Of a stretch of 34,858 nt of DNA, positions 24,431-31,931 are shown in pieces. This DNA is from an uncultured Mollicutes bacterium. Its GTDB lineage: Bacteria; Bacillota_I; Bacilli_A; ML615J-28; CAG-313. Location of the stretch: NCBI GenBank assembly GCA_900538885.1, contig UQAI01000011.1:1-34858 (forward strand). Reading direction: 5' to 3'. Under the pieces are notes generated by a model. That model worked only from the letters and a program-made list of their open reading frames with translations. It ran no database searches and was not told the origin of the DNA. The translations under genes and the position numbers were made by a program. Each line of letters begins with the position of its first letter. Position 1 is the first letter of the stretch.

Positions 24431-26151
24431 TGACGATCACCTTGGATTTCATAATAGTAGGCTCTTACTCTTTGGATAAACATATATACCATAGTACCCA
24501 AGAAGACTAAGCCTATTAAGAATATTTTAATTGATGCCATATAAGAGGAGTTATATACATCATTTTCTCTAAAGAAAATAAATGATACAAGTGCCATTGC
24601 AATCGCAATTACAAAAGCTAAAATTGTCGATTTAGTTTCATTAGGGTTATCTATTGTTCCGCCACTAGTTGCATATTGTTCATTTTGTGGATTCATGATA
24701 TCTAGTGTAGCGCTATATATCATATGTCCAACATGAATAAACAAGATGGCAAAACCAATAATTATAATATTTAATATACCTACATGATTTAGTCCACCGA
24801 AAATACCAACAGTTACAAATACAGTAGGAATTGAGAATAAGACATTGAATAATAATTTTATTAATAATGGATATACAATAAATACAGGTTTTGTTTTTTT
24901 CATATATCCTGCCCTACCTTCACTACTATAATAAGTTGCGACTAAAGCATTAGATGAAAGAAGTGGAAGTAGAATAATTAAAATATTAAATGTGTTTACG
25001 AGTGTGTGGCCTGTAAGGCTTAAATTCATTGCGGTATATATCTTATTAATAAAAAGTACTAAAATTGGAATAATGATATAAGTCATTAAATAGTTAACTG
25101 ATATATTCATTGTTCTTAAGTTTATCATGAATTCTTTATTAATAAATGTACCATATTTTGTATGTGATTTATTTTGTTTTGAATCAACATTGCTTTTATT
25201 AATTTCAAAGTTTTTAGCCATCATACCAAAGAATATTGGTCGTGATATAAAGTATACTAAGACAAATGCTACTACACATATAACAACTAAAATTGCGAAT
25301 TTAATAAATGTAAGTGGTTTGATTGAATATTCTAAAATATTAGCTTTTTCACCAATTAATATATATGTTAAGTTTCTAAATATTGCTAGTTTTGATTCGG
25401 CTTGAAGTAAGAAGTTTTCTATTGCTCCAGCCACTTTATTAAACTTACCTATTAGATCTATACTTTCAGGTAATAAATTAATTAAATAAACAACACCAGT
25501 TATTACTGCACCAAGGGTTACCACGAAAAGAATAATCTTTAATACAGGAACTCTCTTCAATAAACGATATATATACATCATTGGAATGGATAATAATGCA
25601 CCAAATAATACCGGAAGTGCAATAATAAATAATAACGGCAACCACATCCATAAATAGATAAGTGGTGAACATGTATGTTGCCATACAAGTAAAATCGTAC
25701 AACCAAAGGCTATGGGAACCAAGAAACTTAAGCTCTTTTTTAATTCATAAATATAGTAAACAATTATTTTAGAAATAAATAAGCTATTTGTATTTACTGG
25801 TAATGTTATCAACACTTTGTTGTCTTCTGCAAAATATAATGTTTTCATTAGCTCAAATGTGCATGTAATAAGTGATAAAAACAATGAAATTGTAAGCACT
25901 AATACTACAATAGTTGAGGTTTGATAATATTTAAATAAATTCATTTTATTACCAAAATATAAGAGTAAGAATGTTGCAACTGCAATAATTATAAATTTTA
26001 TAAGTATTAAGAGTATCCTTCTTAAGGCTTTTTTCTTATTTTTAATCCAACTTAAATCAACTTTATCTCTAAGTTGCATCGCGACTAGAGTTTTTAAGTG
26101 GTTGAATTTTTGCTTTTTAGAATCATTGTTTTCAATTACTGTCTTTTTCAT
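24427..26151 (-). CDS. ABC-2-type exporter permease
   Basis: A 574-residue integral membrane protein with roughly twelve hydrophobic segments (for example at about 44-67, 78-104, 143-165, 170-196 and 203-227, with more in the C-terminal half). Two cytoplasm-like basic stretches lie at the N terminus and in the middle (NKSNVDSKQNKSHTKYG). The sequence after the mid-loop, GTFINKEFMINLRTMN, resembles the repeat of a second permease half, so it looks like two ABC-2 domains in one chain. It lacks an ATPase domain, which the preceding gene supplies. The start lies 20 bases inside that gene with GAGG nine bases upstream, and it ends in TGA. The substrate is unknown. Confidence 0.82.
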   Translation of the reverse strand: MKKTVIENNDSKKQKFNHLKTLVAMQLRDKVDLSWIKNKKKALRRILLILIKFIIIAVATFLLLYFGNKMNLFKYYQTSTIVVLVLTISLFLSLITCTFELMKTLYFAEDNKVLITLPVNTNSLFISKIIVYYIYELKKSLSFLVPIAFGCTILLVWQHTCSPLIYLWMWLPLLFIIALPVLFGALLSIPMMYIYRLLKRVPVLKIILFVVTLGAVITGVVYLINLLPESIDLIGKFNKVAGAIENFLLQAESKLAIFRNLTYILIGEKANILEYSIKPLTFIKFAILVVICVVAFVLVYFISRPIFFGMMAKNFEINKSNVDSKQNKSHTKYGTFINKEFMINLRTMNISVNYLMTYIIIPILVLFINKIYTAMNLSLTGHTLVNTFNILIILLPLLSSNALVATYYSSEGRAGYMKKTKPVFIVYPLLIKLLFNVLFSIPTVFVTVGIFGGLNHVGILNIIIIGFAILFIHVGHMIYSATLDIMNPQNEQYATSGGTIDNPNETKSTILAFVIAIAMALVSFIFFRENDVYNSSYMASIKIFLIGLVFLGTMVYMFIQRVRAYYYEIQGDRQ

Positions 26152-28339
26152 GAGTAGTATCCTCTTTACCAGTAATTGTATCTAAATAGAATTGTTCAAG
26201 AGTTATACCAGACGCTTCTATTTCTTCTACTGTTTTGACACATTGGATTTGACCCTTTTTAATAATTGCGATTCTAACACAAAGTTTTTCAACAATATCA
26301 ATTAAATGTGAACTGAAGAATACAATATTTCCTTCAGCCGCATGTTGTTTCATGCATTCTTTTACTTGATAAATACTATTTGGATCAAGTCCTGTTAATG
26401 GTTCATCAAGAATCCAAACTTTAGGATTATGAACAAGAGCAGACATGATTGTTATTTTTTGTTTCATACCATGTGAGTATGTTCTAATTTTACTATCAAT
26501 TGATCCTTCTAATTCAAACAAATGAACATATTTTTCAATTCTTTCATCGCGTTCCTTTTGCGGAACTTCATATATATCAGCAATATAATTAATATATTCA
26601 CGACCTGTAAGTTTTTCATATAATGCATAATGGTCAGGAACATAACCAATATTTGCTTTTGCGGAAACTGATTCAGTTGCTACATCATAGCCACAAATCT
26701 CAATATTTCCTTCAGTTATTGGTTGAATACCAACTACACTTTTAATAATTGTTGATTTACCTGCTCCATTAGGACCTAAGAATCCAAAAATTTCTCCAGC
26801 ATTAACAACTAAGTTAGCATCTTTTACTGCATAGACTTTGCTAGTCGCATATTTTTTAGAAAAATGTTTTAACTCAAATTTAGCTTCTCGATTTTCTGAC
26901 ATAAGCTTTTCCTTTCTTTCTGGACTCGCTGCATTTTGCATAGCTAATTTATCTAATTTTATTTTTTTCAATTTTAAGTACAACTCATAATGTGAATCTG
27001 CAATAATAAAGAATTCATTATAAACAAACCATACCCCAAGACCAAGTGCTACATACACTAGGAAGAATAAAGTTTGATATAGTGGATGGAAGGTTAGATT
27101 TAATCCACCTACATTGATTGTTGCTTTAACGCTAAACAACCTTCGACCCCATTCACCCAATTTATCACCAATAAAATCACTATTAATAAAGAAATAATCT
27201 ACGTCGTGTCCTTTCGCAGTAAATACAACATTTAATATTAACATTGATACAAAGTAAATAAAGAACCAAAGCATTGACCAATAAAACTCTTTAATTTTTG
27301 GTCTATTAAATACTTTTAACGCAACAATTAACAAAGGCATAAATGAAGCGATCCAGTGATTGTACCAAAATTCAAATGTGTGTGCACTAAGTAGTGGAGT
27401 CATTTCATTATAGTTTGGCATTAGCATTGCGAAAACCGCACCTAATACATTTATGAAATATGTAAAGTAAAATAGTTTCTTCAGCCTAAATATTAAACAA
27501 AGCGGAACTATAAACATAGCAGTATTACATAAATGGAATGGCCAAGCCCATGGTTCTTTAAAACTAGTATAGTCATATCTACTAACAAAACCAATCATAG
27601 TAGCAATAGATACATATATAAGTGTGAATCTGATTACTTCTTGTGATTTGTTTCTTAATAGAAAATACATAGCAACAGGTATTATAATTCCAATATATAA
27701 TAAGATACGATGTGATAATGACAAATCATATGGATACGCTGTTATAATTTTGCCTGTTCCAAGTCCATATGTAGCTTGTACAAAGAATTTAGGAAGCGAA
27801 GGAATCATTAATAATAATAACATTCCAAACATAAATAAGATAGTTTTGTAATTGTTTTTATCTTTAAAATTTTTAATGAAATAATATACACTTATTATTA
27901 AGCCAATTGAAGCTTCTAAAATAAGCATCAACGTAAGAAGCGTAAAATTATTTGTCCCTTCTAGTACCTTAACAATTGGCTTAACCAATGCAAGATTTAA
28001 AATAAATATCGGTCCACAAACAAACCTTGCTAAATTTCTTATTGTTTTAAAACTAAAGAAAGGGCGAAGTGTTATTAGTACCACTGCTACATACTCTAAC
28101 CAAATGGCTATATACACCAACAAAGCCAGTGCATTGTTTCCAAGTATATTACTAGCAAGGCCTACATACATATATTTTGTAGGTCCATCTGATGAAGTAT
28201 TAATTGTTTTTAGTATTTCGCTTTGATAACAAAATATTCTTACTGTAAACACTGCTATTAATATAAATGGAATTATTCTTTCAAATATAATTTTTAATGG
28301 TTTATTATTAAATGTTTCTACTATACTTTTATTTGACAT
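26132..28339 (-). CDS. YwaF-like membrane domain fused to an ABC transporter ATPase
   Basis: A 735-residue protein with two parts. Residues ~1-460 are a polytopic membrane region with about eleven hydrophobic segments. Within it, WPFHLCNTAMFIVPLCLIF (266-284) and the downstream INVLGAVFAMLMPNYNE match the TIGR02206/YwaF membrane family. Residues ~485-735 are a complete ABC ATPase: Walker A GPNGAGKS at 522-529, signature YSHGMKQK at 621-628, Walker B VWILDEP at 641-647 and SSHL switch at 676-679. It resembles ATPases of ABC-2 exporters. The ATPase pairs with the permease encoded next, whose start overlaps by 20 bases. The join is a charged linker at ~455-484 that contains an in-frame ATG with a good ribosome binding site at 26902, so a separate ATPase may also be made. 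Confidence 0.88.
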   Translation of the reverse strand: MSNKSIVETFNNKPLKIIFERIIPFILIAVFTVRIFCYQSEILKTINTSSDGPTKYMYVGLASNILGNNALALLVYIAIWLEYVAVVLITLRPFFSFKTIRNLARFVCGPIFILNLALVKPIVKVLEGTNNFTLLTLMLILEASIGLIISVYYFIKNFKDKNNYKTILFMFGMLLLLMIPSLPKFFVQATYGLGTGKIITAYPYDLSLSHRILLYIGIIIPVAMYFLLRNKSQEVIRFTLIYVSIATMIGFVSRYDYTSFKEPWAWPFHLCNTAMFIVPLCLIFRLKKLFYFTYFINVLGAVFAMLMPNYNEMTPLLSAHTFEFWYNHWIASFMPLLIVALKVFNRPKIKEFYWSMLWFFIYFVSMLILNVVFTAKGHDVDYFFINSDFIGDKLGEWGRRLFSVKATINVGGLNLTFHPLYQTLFFLVYVALGLGVWFVYNEFFIIADSHYELYLKLKKIKLDKLAMQNAASPERKEKLMSENREAKFELKHFSKKYATSKVYAVKDANLVVNAGEIFGFLGPNGAGKSTIIKSVVGIQPITEGNIEICGYDVATESVSAKANIGYVPDHYALYEKLTGREYINYIADIYEVPQKERDERIEKYVHLFELEGSIDSKIRTYSHGMKQKITIMSALVHNPKVWILDEPLTGLDPNSIYQVKECMKQHAAEGNIVFFSSHLIDIVEKLCVRIAIIKKGQIQCVKTVEEIEASGITLEQFYLDTITGKEDTTHEKDSN
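26903..26918 (-). promoter_or_regulatory. Internal ribosome binding site before the ATPase half
   Basis: Inside the fusion gene AGAAAGG lies eight bases before an in-frame ATG at 26900-26902. That ATG begins MSENREAKFELKHFSKKYA, a natural N terminus for a 256-residue ABC ATPase. The match is as good as the sites of true starts in this window. Confidence 0.5.
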
Positions 28340-28378
28340 AATATTTCCTCATAGAGTCTTCTCATTTTATACTTCTAT

Positions 28379-28407
28379 ATTTTACAATATTTCTTTTCTT
28401 TTTGCAA
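28379..28407 (-). promoter_or_regulatory. Promoter of the YwaF-ABC operon
   Basis: TTGCAA at 28402-28407, 17 bases, TAAAAT at 28379-28384, reading leftward to the start at 28339, which has GAGGAAA upstream. Confidence 0.65.
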
Positions 28408-28429
28408 TAGCAGATTAACTAGATAGCAT

Positions 28430-28457
28430 TTAACACTTATTAGGAAGCACATATAAT
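28430..28457 (+). promoter_or_regulatory. Plus-strand promoter with no protein gene behind it
   Basis: TTAACA at 28430-28435, 16 bases, and TATAAT at 28452-28457 read rightward. No plus-strand coding region follows; the next signals are the inverted repeat at 28470-28491 and the bidirectional terminator at 28566-28610. It may drive a small RNA of about 145 bases. Confidence 0.4.
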
Positions 28458-28469
28458 ACTATTAAGCAC

Positions 28470-28491
28470 CTCTAGAATTATAATTCAAGAG
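28470..28491. repeat. Inverted repeat in the intergenic region
   Basis: CTCTAGAATTA and TAATTCAAGAG are complementary with one mismatch and no spacer, followed on the plus strand by a T-rich stretch. It may be an operator, a weak hairpin or an early terminator of the plus-strand transcript. Confidence 0.35.
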
Positions 28492-28565
28492 TTGTTGTTT
28501 TTCTTTTTTACTTGATAATTTTTTCCTATTAACATTAAATTTTAAAGCAGTTAATTTACGAGATT

Positions 28566-28610
28566 AAAAAACATGCTTATGGTCATTTAAACACTAAGCA
28601 TGCTTTTTTT
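28566..28610. terminator. Bidirectional terminator 3' of the solute-binding protein gene
   Basis: CATGCTTA pairs with TAAGCATG, extended by six A-T pairs, around a 15-base loop, with seven T on the plus strand and six on the minus strand. It ends the minus-strand solute-binding protein gene and would also end any plus-strand RNA from 28430-28457. Confidence 0.85.
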
Positions 28611-28620
28611 ATTTTGTTTT

Positions 28621-30234
28621 TTATTTATTATTATAGATATTTTTTATTGCATTCTCATATGCTTGATCAATATCAACATTATTATATAAAATGTTTTGTA
28701 CAAGATTTTTAGTCTCATTTAATGCAGTATCTAAATCACTAAATGTAGCATTTGTAAAGAACCAATATTGTTGTTCTAGACCAACTTTTTGAGCTAAATT
28801 TTGAGTTGTTGGTTTGTAAATGATGTTACCATCACCATCAACCATTTTACCTGAAATATGATTTTGATAATCATCTGAATTTAAAACATCTTTTCTAATT
28901 GGGAAGTAAGAAGTACTTGTACACCAATCTAATGCTGATTCATAATTTGTTAAGAACTTCATAAATAACCATCCTGCAAGTTCTTCTTGAGCATCTTGAC
29001 GTTTGAATAATGTAACGTTTGTACCTTGTTGAATTACTTGTGGATTATTTAAATCTTTTTGTGGATATGCTGCTACACCAACTTCAAATGAACCATCACT
29101 TGGAATGTAGTATGAAGCACCTGCACTTGAATCAAGAGTCATAACGATTTGTCCTGCTTTAAAGGCATCTGATGAATAGTTAGTGCCAAAGAATGTAGTA
29201 GTTTTTAGATTGCCTTTATCACTTTGTTCTTTATACCAGCGGATTGCTGCTTTTGATTTATTATTGTTAAATGCATAAACGCCTTTACCATTTTCAAATT
29301 TTGTATATTCACCGCCCCATTGTTTTGTTAATGTTAGAAATAGACTTTCATCAAAATAACTGGTAAAGCCAGATACTGCTTTTCCTTCTTTTTGTAGTTC
29401 TTTATACTCAGATGTTTCTTTAAACTTCTCAGAAATATTTGCTACATCATCCCAAGTTTTAGGAACGCTCCAACCATATTTATCAAACATTGTTTTATTG
29501 TAATATAATACTTCTGTTGATTTACTAAATGGTAATGCATATAAATTATTTTGTGAATCAAAACTACGGCATTCATCCATAAAGCCTTTTATATATTGAT
29601 TTTGTTCTTCCGTGGTCAATCCTACCATTTCTTTTGTTTCATCTTTTTTGGTAATCAGTGTAACTGAATCAATATAATCTTCTAAATTGCTTATTAGATT
29701 TTTATCAAGGAATTTAGCAATATTATTCGAATTAGTTTCAATAACAGTAGGTAACTTGCCATTTTCTAGCCCTTTTTCTATTGCGTCATTTAATTCATCA
29801 TAGGTAACATAAAAACTTTCATTTACCTTGATGTTTGGATATATATTTCGAAAACTTTCAATTGCACTTTGCAAGAAAGCCGTTTGAGGGTTGGTAACCC
29901 AAAGTCTATGCCAAAATTCAATTTCTACTGAAGTATTATAGTCATAATTAATTTCTTTTTTCCATTTGGCTTCTAGTTTTATATTAGTTGTTACTACATC
30001 AACATTGAAATTCCATTTGTCTTGGCCTACATACCAGCCTTCAAGAATGTAACCTTCTTTTACTGGATCAATTGGCTTTTTTATTTTTTCGTTTTTTTCT
30101 ACAATTTGGTTTGTTATTTTTGAATCAGTATTAGTAATAAACTCTACCAAATACTTTCCATTTTGATTCATATCGCAACTAGTTACCATAAAAATAAAAA
30201 CAACTATTAATAACGTTGTCAAAATTTTTTTCAT
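28621..30234 (-). CDS. Extracellular solute-binding lipoprotein with N-terminal InlB-type repeat
   Basis: The frame is open to 30297, but that point lies in the -35 hexamer of the promoter, so I start at the ATG at 30234 (MKKILTTLLI). It has 537 residues. The signal peptide ends in the lipobox VTSC with the cysteine at about 20. Residues ~28-92 are an InlB-type repeat (YLVEFITNT, PVKEGYILEGWYVGQDKW, IKLEAKW). From about 100 on it is a family 1 ABC substrate-binding protein of the sugar type: IEFWHRLW, ALPFSKSTEVLYYNKTMFDKYGWSVPKTWDDV, GQIVMTLDSSAGASYY, GWLFMKFLTNYESALDW. Carbohydrate is the likely ligand. No permease or ATPase of sugar-transporter type lies beside it, so its transporter is elsewhere. 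Confidence 0.9.
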   Translation of the reverse strand: MKKILTTLLIVVFIFMVTSCDMNQNGKYLVEFITNTDSKITNQIVEKNEKIKKPIDPVKEGYILEGWYVGQDKWNFNVDVVTTNIKLEAKWKKEINYDYNTSVEIEFWHRLWVTNPQTAFLQSAIESFRNIYPNIKVNESFYVTYDELNDAIEKGLENGKLPTVIETNSNNIAKFLDKNLISNLEDYIDSVTLITKKDETKEMVGLTTEEQNQYIKGFMDECRSFDSQNNLYALPFSKSTEVLYYNKTMFDKYGWSVPKTWDDVANISEKFKETSEYKELQKEGKAVSGFTSYFDESLFLTLTKQWGGEYTKFENGKGVYAFNNNKSKAAIRWYKEQSDKGNLKTTTFFGTNYSSDAFKAGQIVMTLDSSAGASYYIPSDGSFEVGVAAYPQKDLNNPQVIQQGTNVTLFKRQDAQEELAGWLFMKFLTNYESALDWCTSTSYFPIRKDVLNSDDYQNHISGKMVDGDGNIIYKPTTQNLAQKVGLEQQYWFFTNATFSDLDTALNETKNLVQNILYNNVDIDQAYENAIKNIYNNK

Positions 30235-30268
30235 AAAGTTATCGTTCCCTTTCTCGTATATTACCTTC

Positions 30269-30297
30269 ATTATACTATAATTAAATTTAAAAGTCAA
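30269..30297 (-). promoter_or_regulatory. Promoter of the solute-binding protein gene
   Basis: TTGACT at 30292-30297, 17 bases, TATAAT at 30269-30274. The -35 lies in the T tail of the rsmI terminator, so the two transcription units are packed with no spare sequence. Confidence 0.85.
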
Positions 30298-30322
30298 AAA
30301 AAAGATAGTTTTACCTATCTTT
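30294..30322 (-). terminator. Terminator of the tmk-holB-ricT-trmN6-rsmI operon
   Basis: AAAGATAG and CTATCTTT form an eight-base stem around six bases, followed by a run of T on the minus strand. The upstream arm and loop lie inside the last codons and stop of rsmI (30311). Confidence 0.8.
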
Positions 30323-31177
30323 ATTCTTACCTAGTATTTCTTGATATATGTTACTTTTGGAAGTGTTACGATCTTTCGCAACCATTTTCATTGCTTCTTT
30401 TTGTTCATATCCTGAATTCAAGTAATATTGATAATGTTCTTTTATTGTCAAGTTACAAAGGTTTTCGCTTTTTTCTTCATTTGTGCATCCTGATATAACT
30501 AGAACCATTTCACCTCGTAGTTCATCTACTACATCTAATATTTCATTAGCCGTACCACGTAAATATTCTTCATACCTTTTAGTAAGTTCTCTAGCAAGTA
30601 CAATATGACGTGAAGGCATTGTTTCATTTATCATTTCTAATGTTGACTTAATACGGTGTGGAGCCTCATATATAATTAAAGTATTAGGTGAATATTTTAA
30701 CATTTCTAGTTCTTCTTTTCTTTTTTGATCTTTACTATTTAAAAAGCCAATAAAAGTAAAATTATTTGATGGTATACCTGAACCAACAATAGCTGTAAGG
30801 CTGGCACTGACTCCTGGGACTACAACAACATCAATGTTACTAGTGATTGCGGCACGAGCAATGAGAAATCCAGGATCACTAATTGCAGGCATACCCGCAT
30901 CACTTACTACCGCAACGTTTTTTCCGGTTTTTATTTTTTCAACTACTAAATCTGTTAACTCTTGTTCATTGTGTACATGATAGCTATGCATCTTAGTATG
31001 TATATCAAAATGTGCAAGCAACATGCCGGTTATTCTTGTGTCTTCACAATATATATCATCAACCATTTTTAAAGTTGCTACAGCACGATATGTCATATCA
31101 TTGTAATTTCCAATTGGGGTTGCCACAAGATATAATTTCGATGTTTCATATTCGTAAGTCTTTTGTCTTTTTAACAT
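30311..31177 (-). CDS. rsmI: 16S rRNA (cytidine(1402)-2'-O)-methyltransferase
   Basis: RsmI adds the 2'-O-methyl group to C1402 in the decoding centre of 16S rRNA from S-adenosylmethionine. It has 288 residues of the tetrapyrrole-methylase-like fold. LYLVATPIGNYNDMT at 16-30 is the family's N-terminal signature, CEDTR at about 49-53, VAVVSDAGMPAISDPG near 93-108 is the SAM-binding loop, and VVPGVSASL near 121-129. The ATG has AAGG six bases upstream and lies one base after the trmN6 stop. Last gene of the operon, with the terminator overlapping its end. Confidence 0.96.
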   Translation of the reverse strand: MLKRQKTYEYETSKLYLVATPIGNYNDMTYRAVATLKMVDDIYCEDTRITGMLLAHFDIHTKMHSYHVHNEQELTDLVVEKIKTGKNVAVVSDAGMPAISDPGFLIARAAITSNIDVVVVPGVSASLTAIVGSGIPSNNFTFIGFLNSKDQKRKEELEMLKYSPNTLIIYEAPHRIKSTLEMINETMPSRHIVLARELTKRYEEYLRGTANEILDVVDELRGEMVLVISGCTNEEKSENLCNLTIKEHYQYYLNSGYEQKEAMKMVAKDRNTSKSNIYQEILGKNKDR

Positions 31178-31178
31178 A

Positions 31179-31931
31179 TTATACCTTCTTATAATTAAAT
31201 ATTTCTAATATTTCTTTTGTGTATTCATTGTTAGTATTTTTTACATATAACGGTTGTAATATTTTTAAGCCCCCTTGTTTGGTTGTTTTCTTGCCTTCAA
31301 TAAGAATAGCAACTGAATCTGTTGATGAAGGTGTTGAATAAACAAATTGTAATCTTTTTGGTTCAATCATATATTTTCTAAATAATAACAATATTTCTAC
31401 CAATCGTTCACTACGATGAACTAACGCAAATGTGCCCCCTTCTTTAAGGAGAATTGAAGCAGTCTTTAATAGTTGTTCTAAACTTAAGTTTATTTCATGA
31501 CGTGCAATAGTTTTATAATCATTCTTATTTAATTTTGATGTATCATCTACTTTAAAGTATGGAGGATTCGAAACCACAACATCAAAAGTTGAAGTACCTA
31601 AGATTTTGTAAATATTATTTACATCATCATTAATAATTGTTATTTGAGATTCAAGCTGATTTAGTTCAACGCTTCTTTTCGCAAGATTATATATGTCTGT
31701 TTGTATTTCTACTCCATATATATGTTCTTTTGTCCTTAGGCTTAAAAATAAAGGGATATAACCATTTCCACAGCCTAAATCTATTATTTTTTTATCTCTT
31801 AAATTAATACTAACAAAACTAGCAAGTAGTGTTGAATCTAAGGAAAAATTAAGGATATCCTCGTGTTGGATTATTTTTAAACCATCATAGCCTAAAAGAT
31901 TATTTATTGTTTCCTTGTTTTTTATTTCCAT
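31179..31931 (-). CDS. trmN6: tRNA1(Val) (adenine(37)-N6)-methyltransferase-like protein
   Basis: A 250-residue class I SAM-dependent methyltransferase of the TrmN6/YfiC (Bacillus YabB) family. GYDGLKIIQHEDILNFSLDSTLLASFV at 14-40 is the typical N terminus. Motif I is IIDLGCGNGYIPL, and the adenine-N6 catalytic motif is NPPYF in VVSNPPYF. Family members methylate A37 of a valine tRNA in Escherichia coli; the precise target here is untested. The start overlaps the ricT 3' end by 32 bases and has only a weak ribosome binding site, so it probably depends on translation of ricT. The operon context beside ricT, holB and rsmI matches Bacilli. Confidence 0.9.
   Translation of the reverse strand: MEIKNKETINNLLGYDGLKIIQHEDILNFSLDSTLLASFVSINLRDKKIIDLGCGNGYIPLFLSLRTKEHIYGVEIQTDIYNLAKRSVELNQLESQITIINDDVNNIYKILGTSTFDVVVSNPPYFKVDDTSKLNKNDYKTIARHEINLSLEQLLKTASILLKEGGTFALVHRSERLVEILLLFRKYMIEPKRLQFVYSTPSSTDSVAILIEGKKTTKQGGLKILQPLYVKNTNNEYTKEILEIFNYKKV

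Noticed and set aside
28340..28465. A 25-codon minus-strand ORF upstream of the YwaF-ABC gene
   Set aside because: The nearest ribosome binding-like sequence is too far from its ATG and the peptide is cysteine- and lysine-rich with no recognisable feature.
30235..30297. An upstream extension of the solute-binding protein
   Set aside because: It would place the start codon in the -35 of the promoter and put 21 residues before a standard lipoprotein signal.
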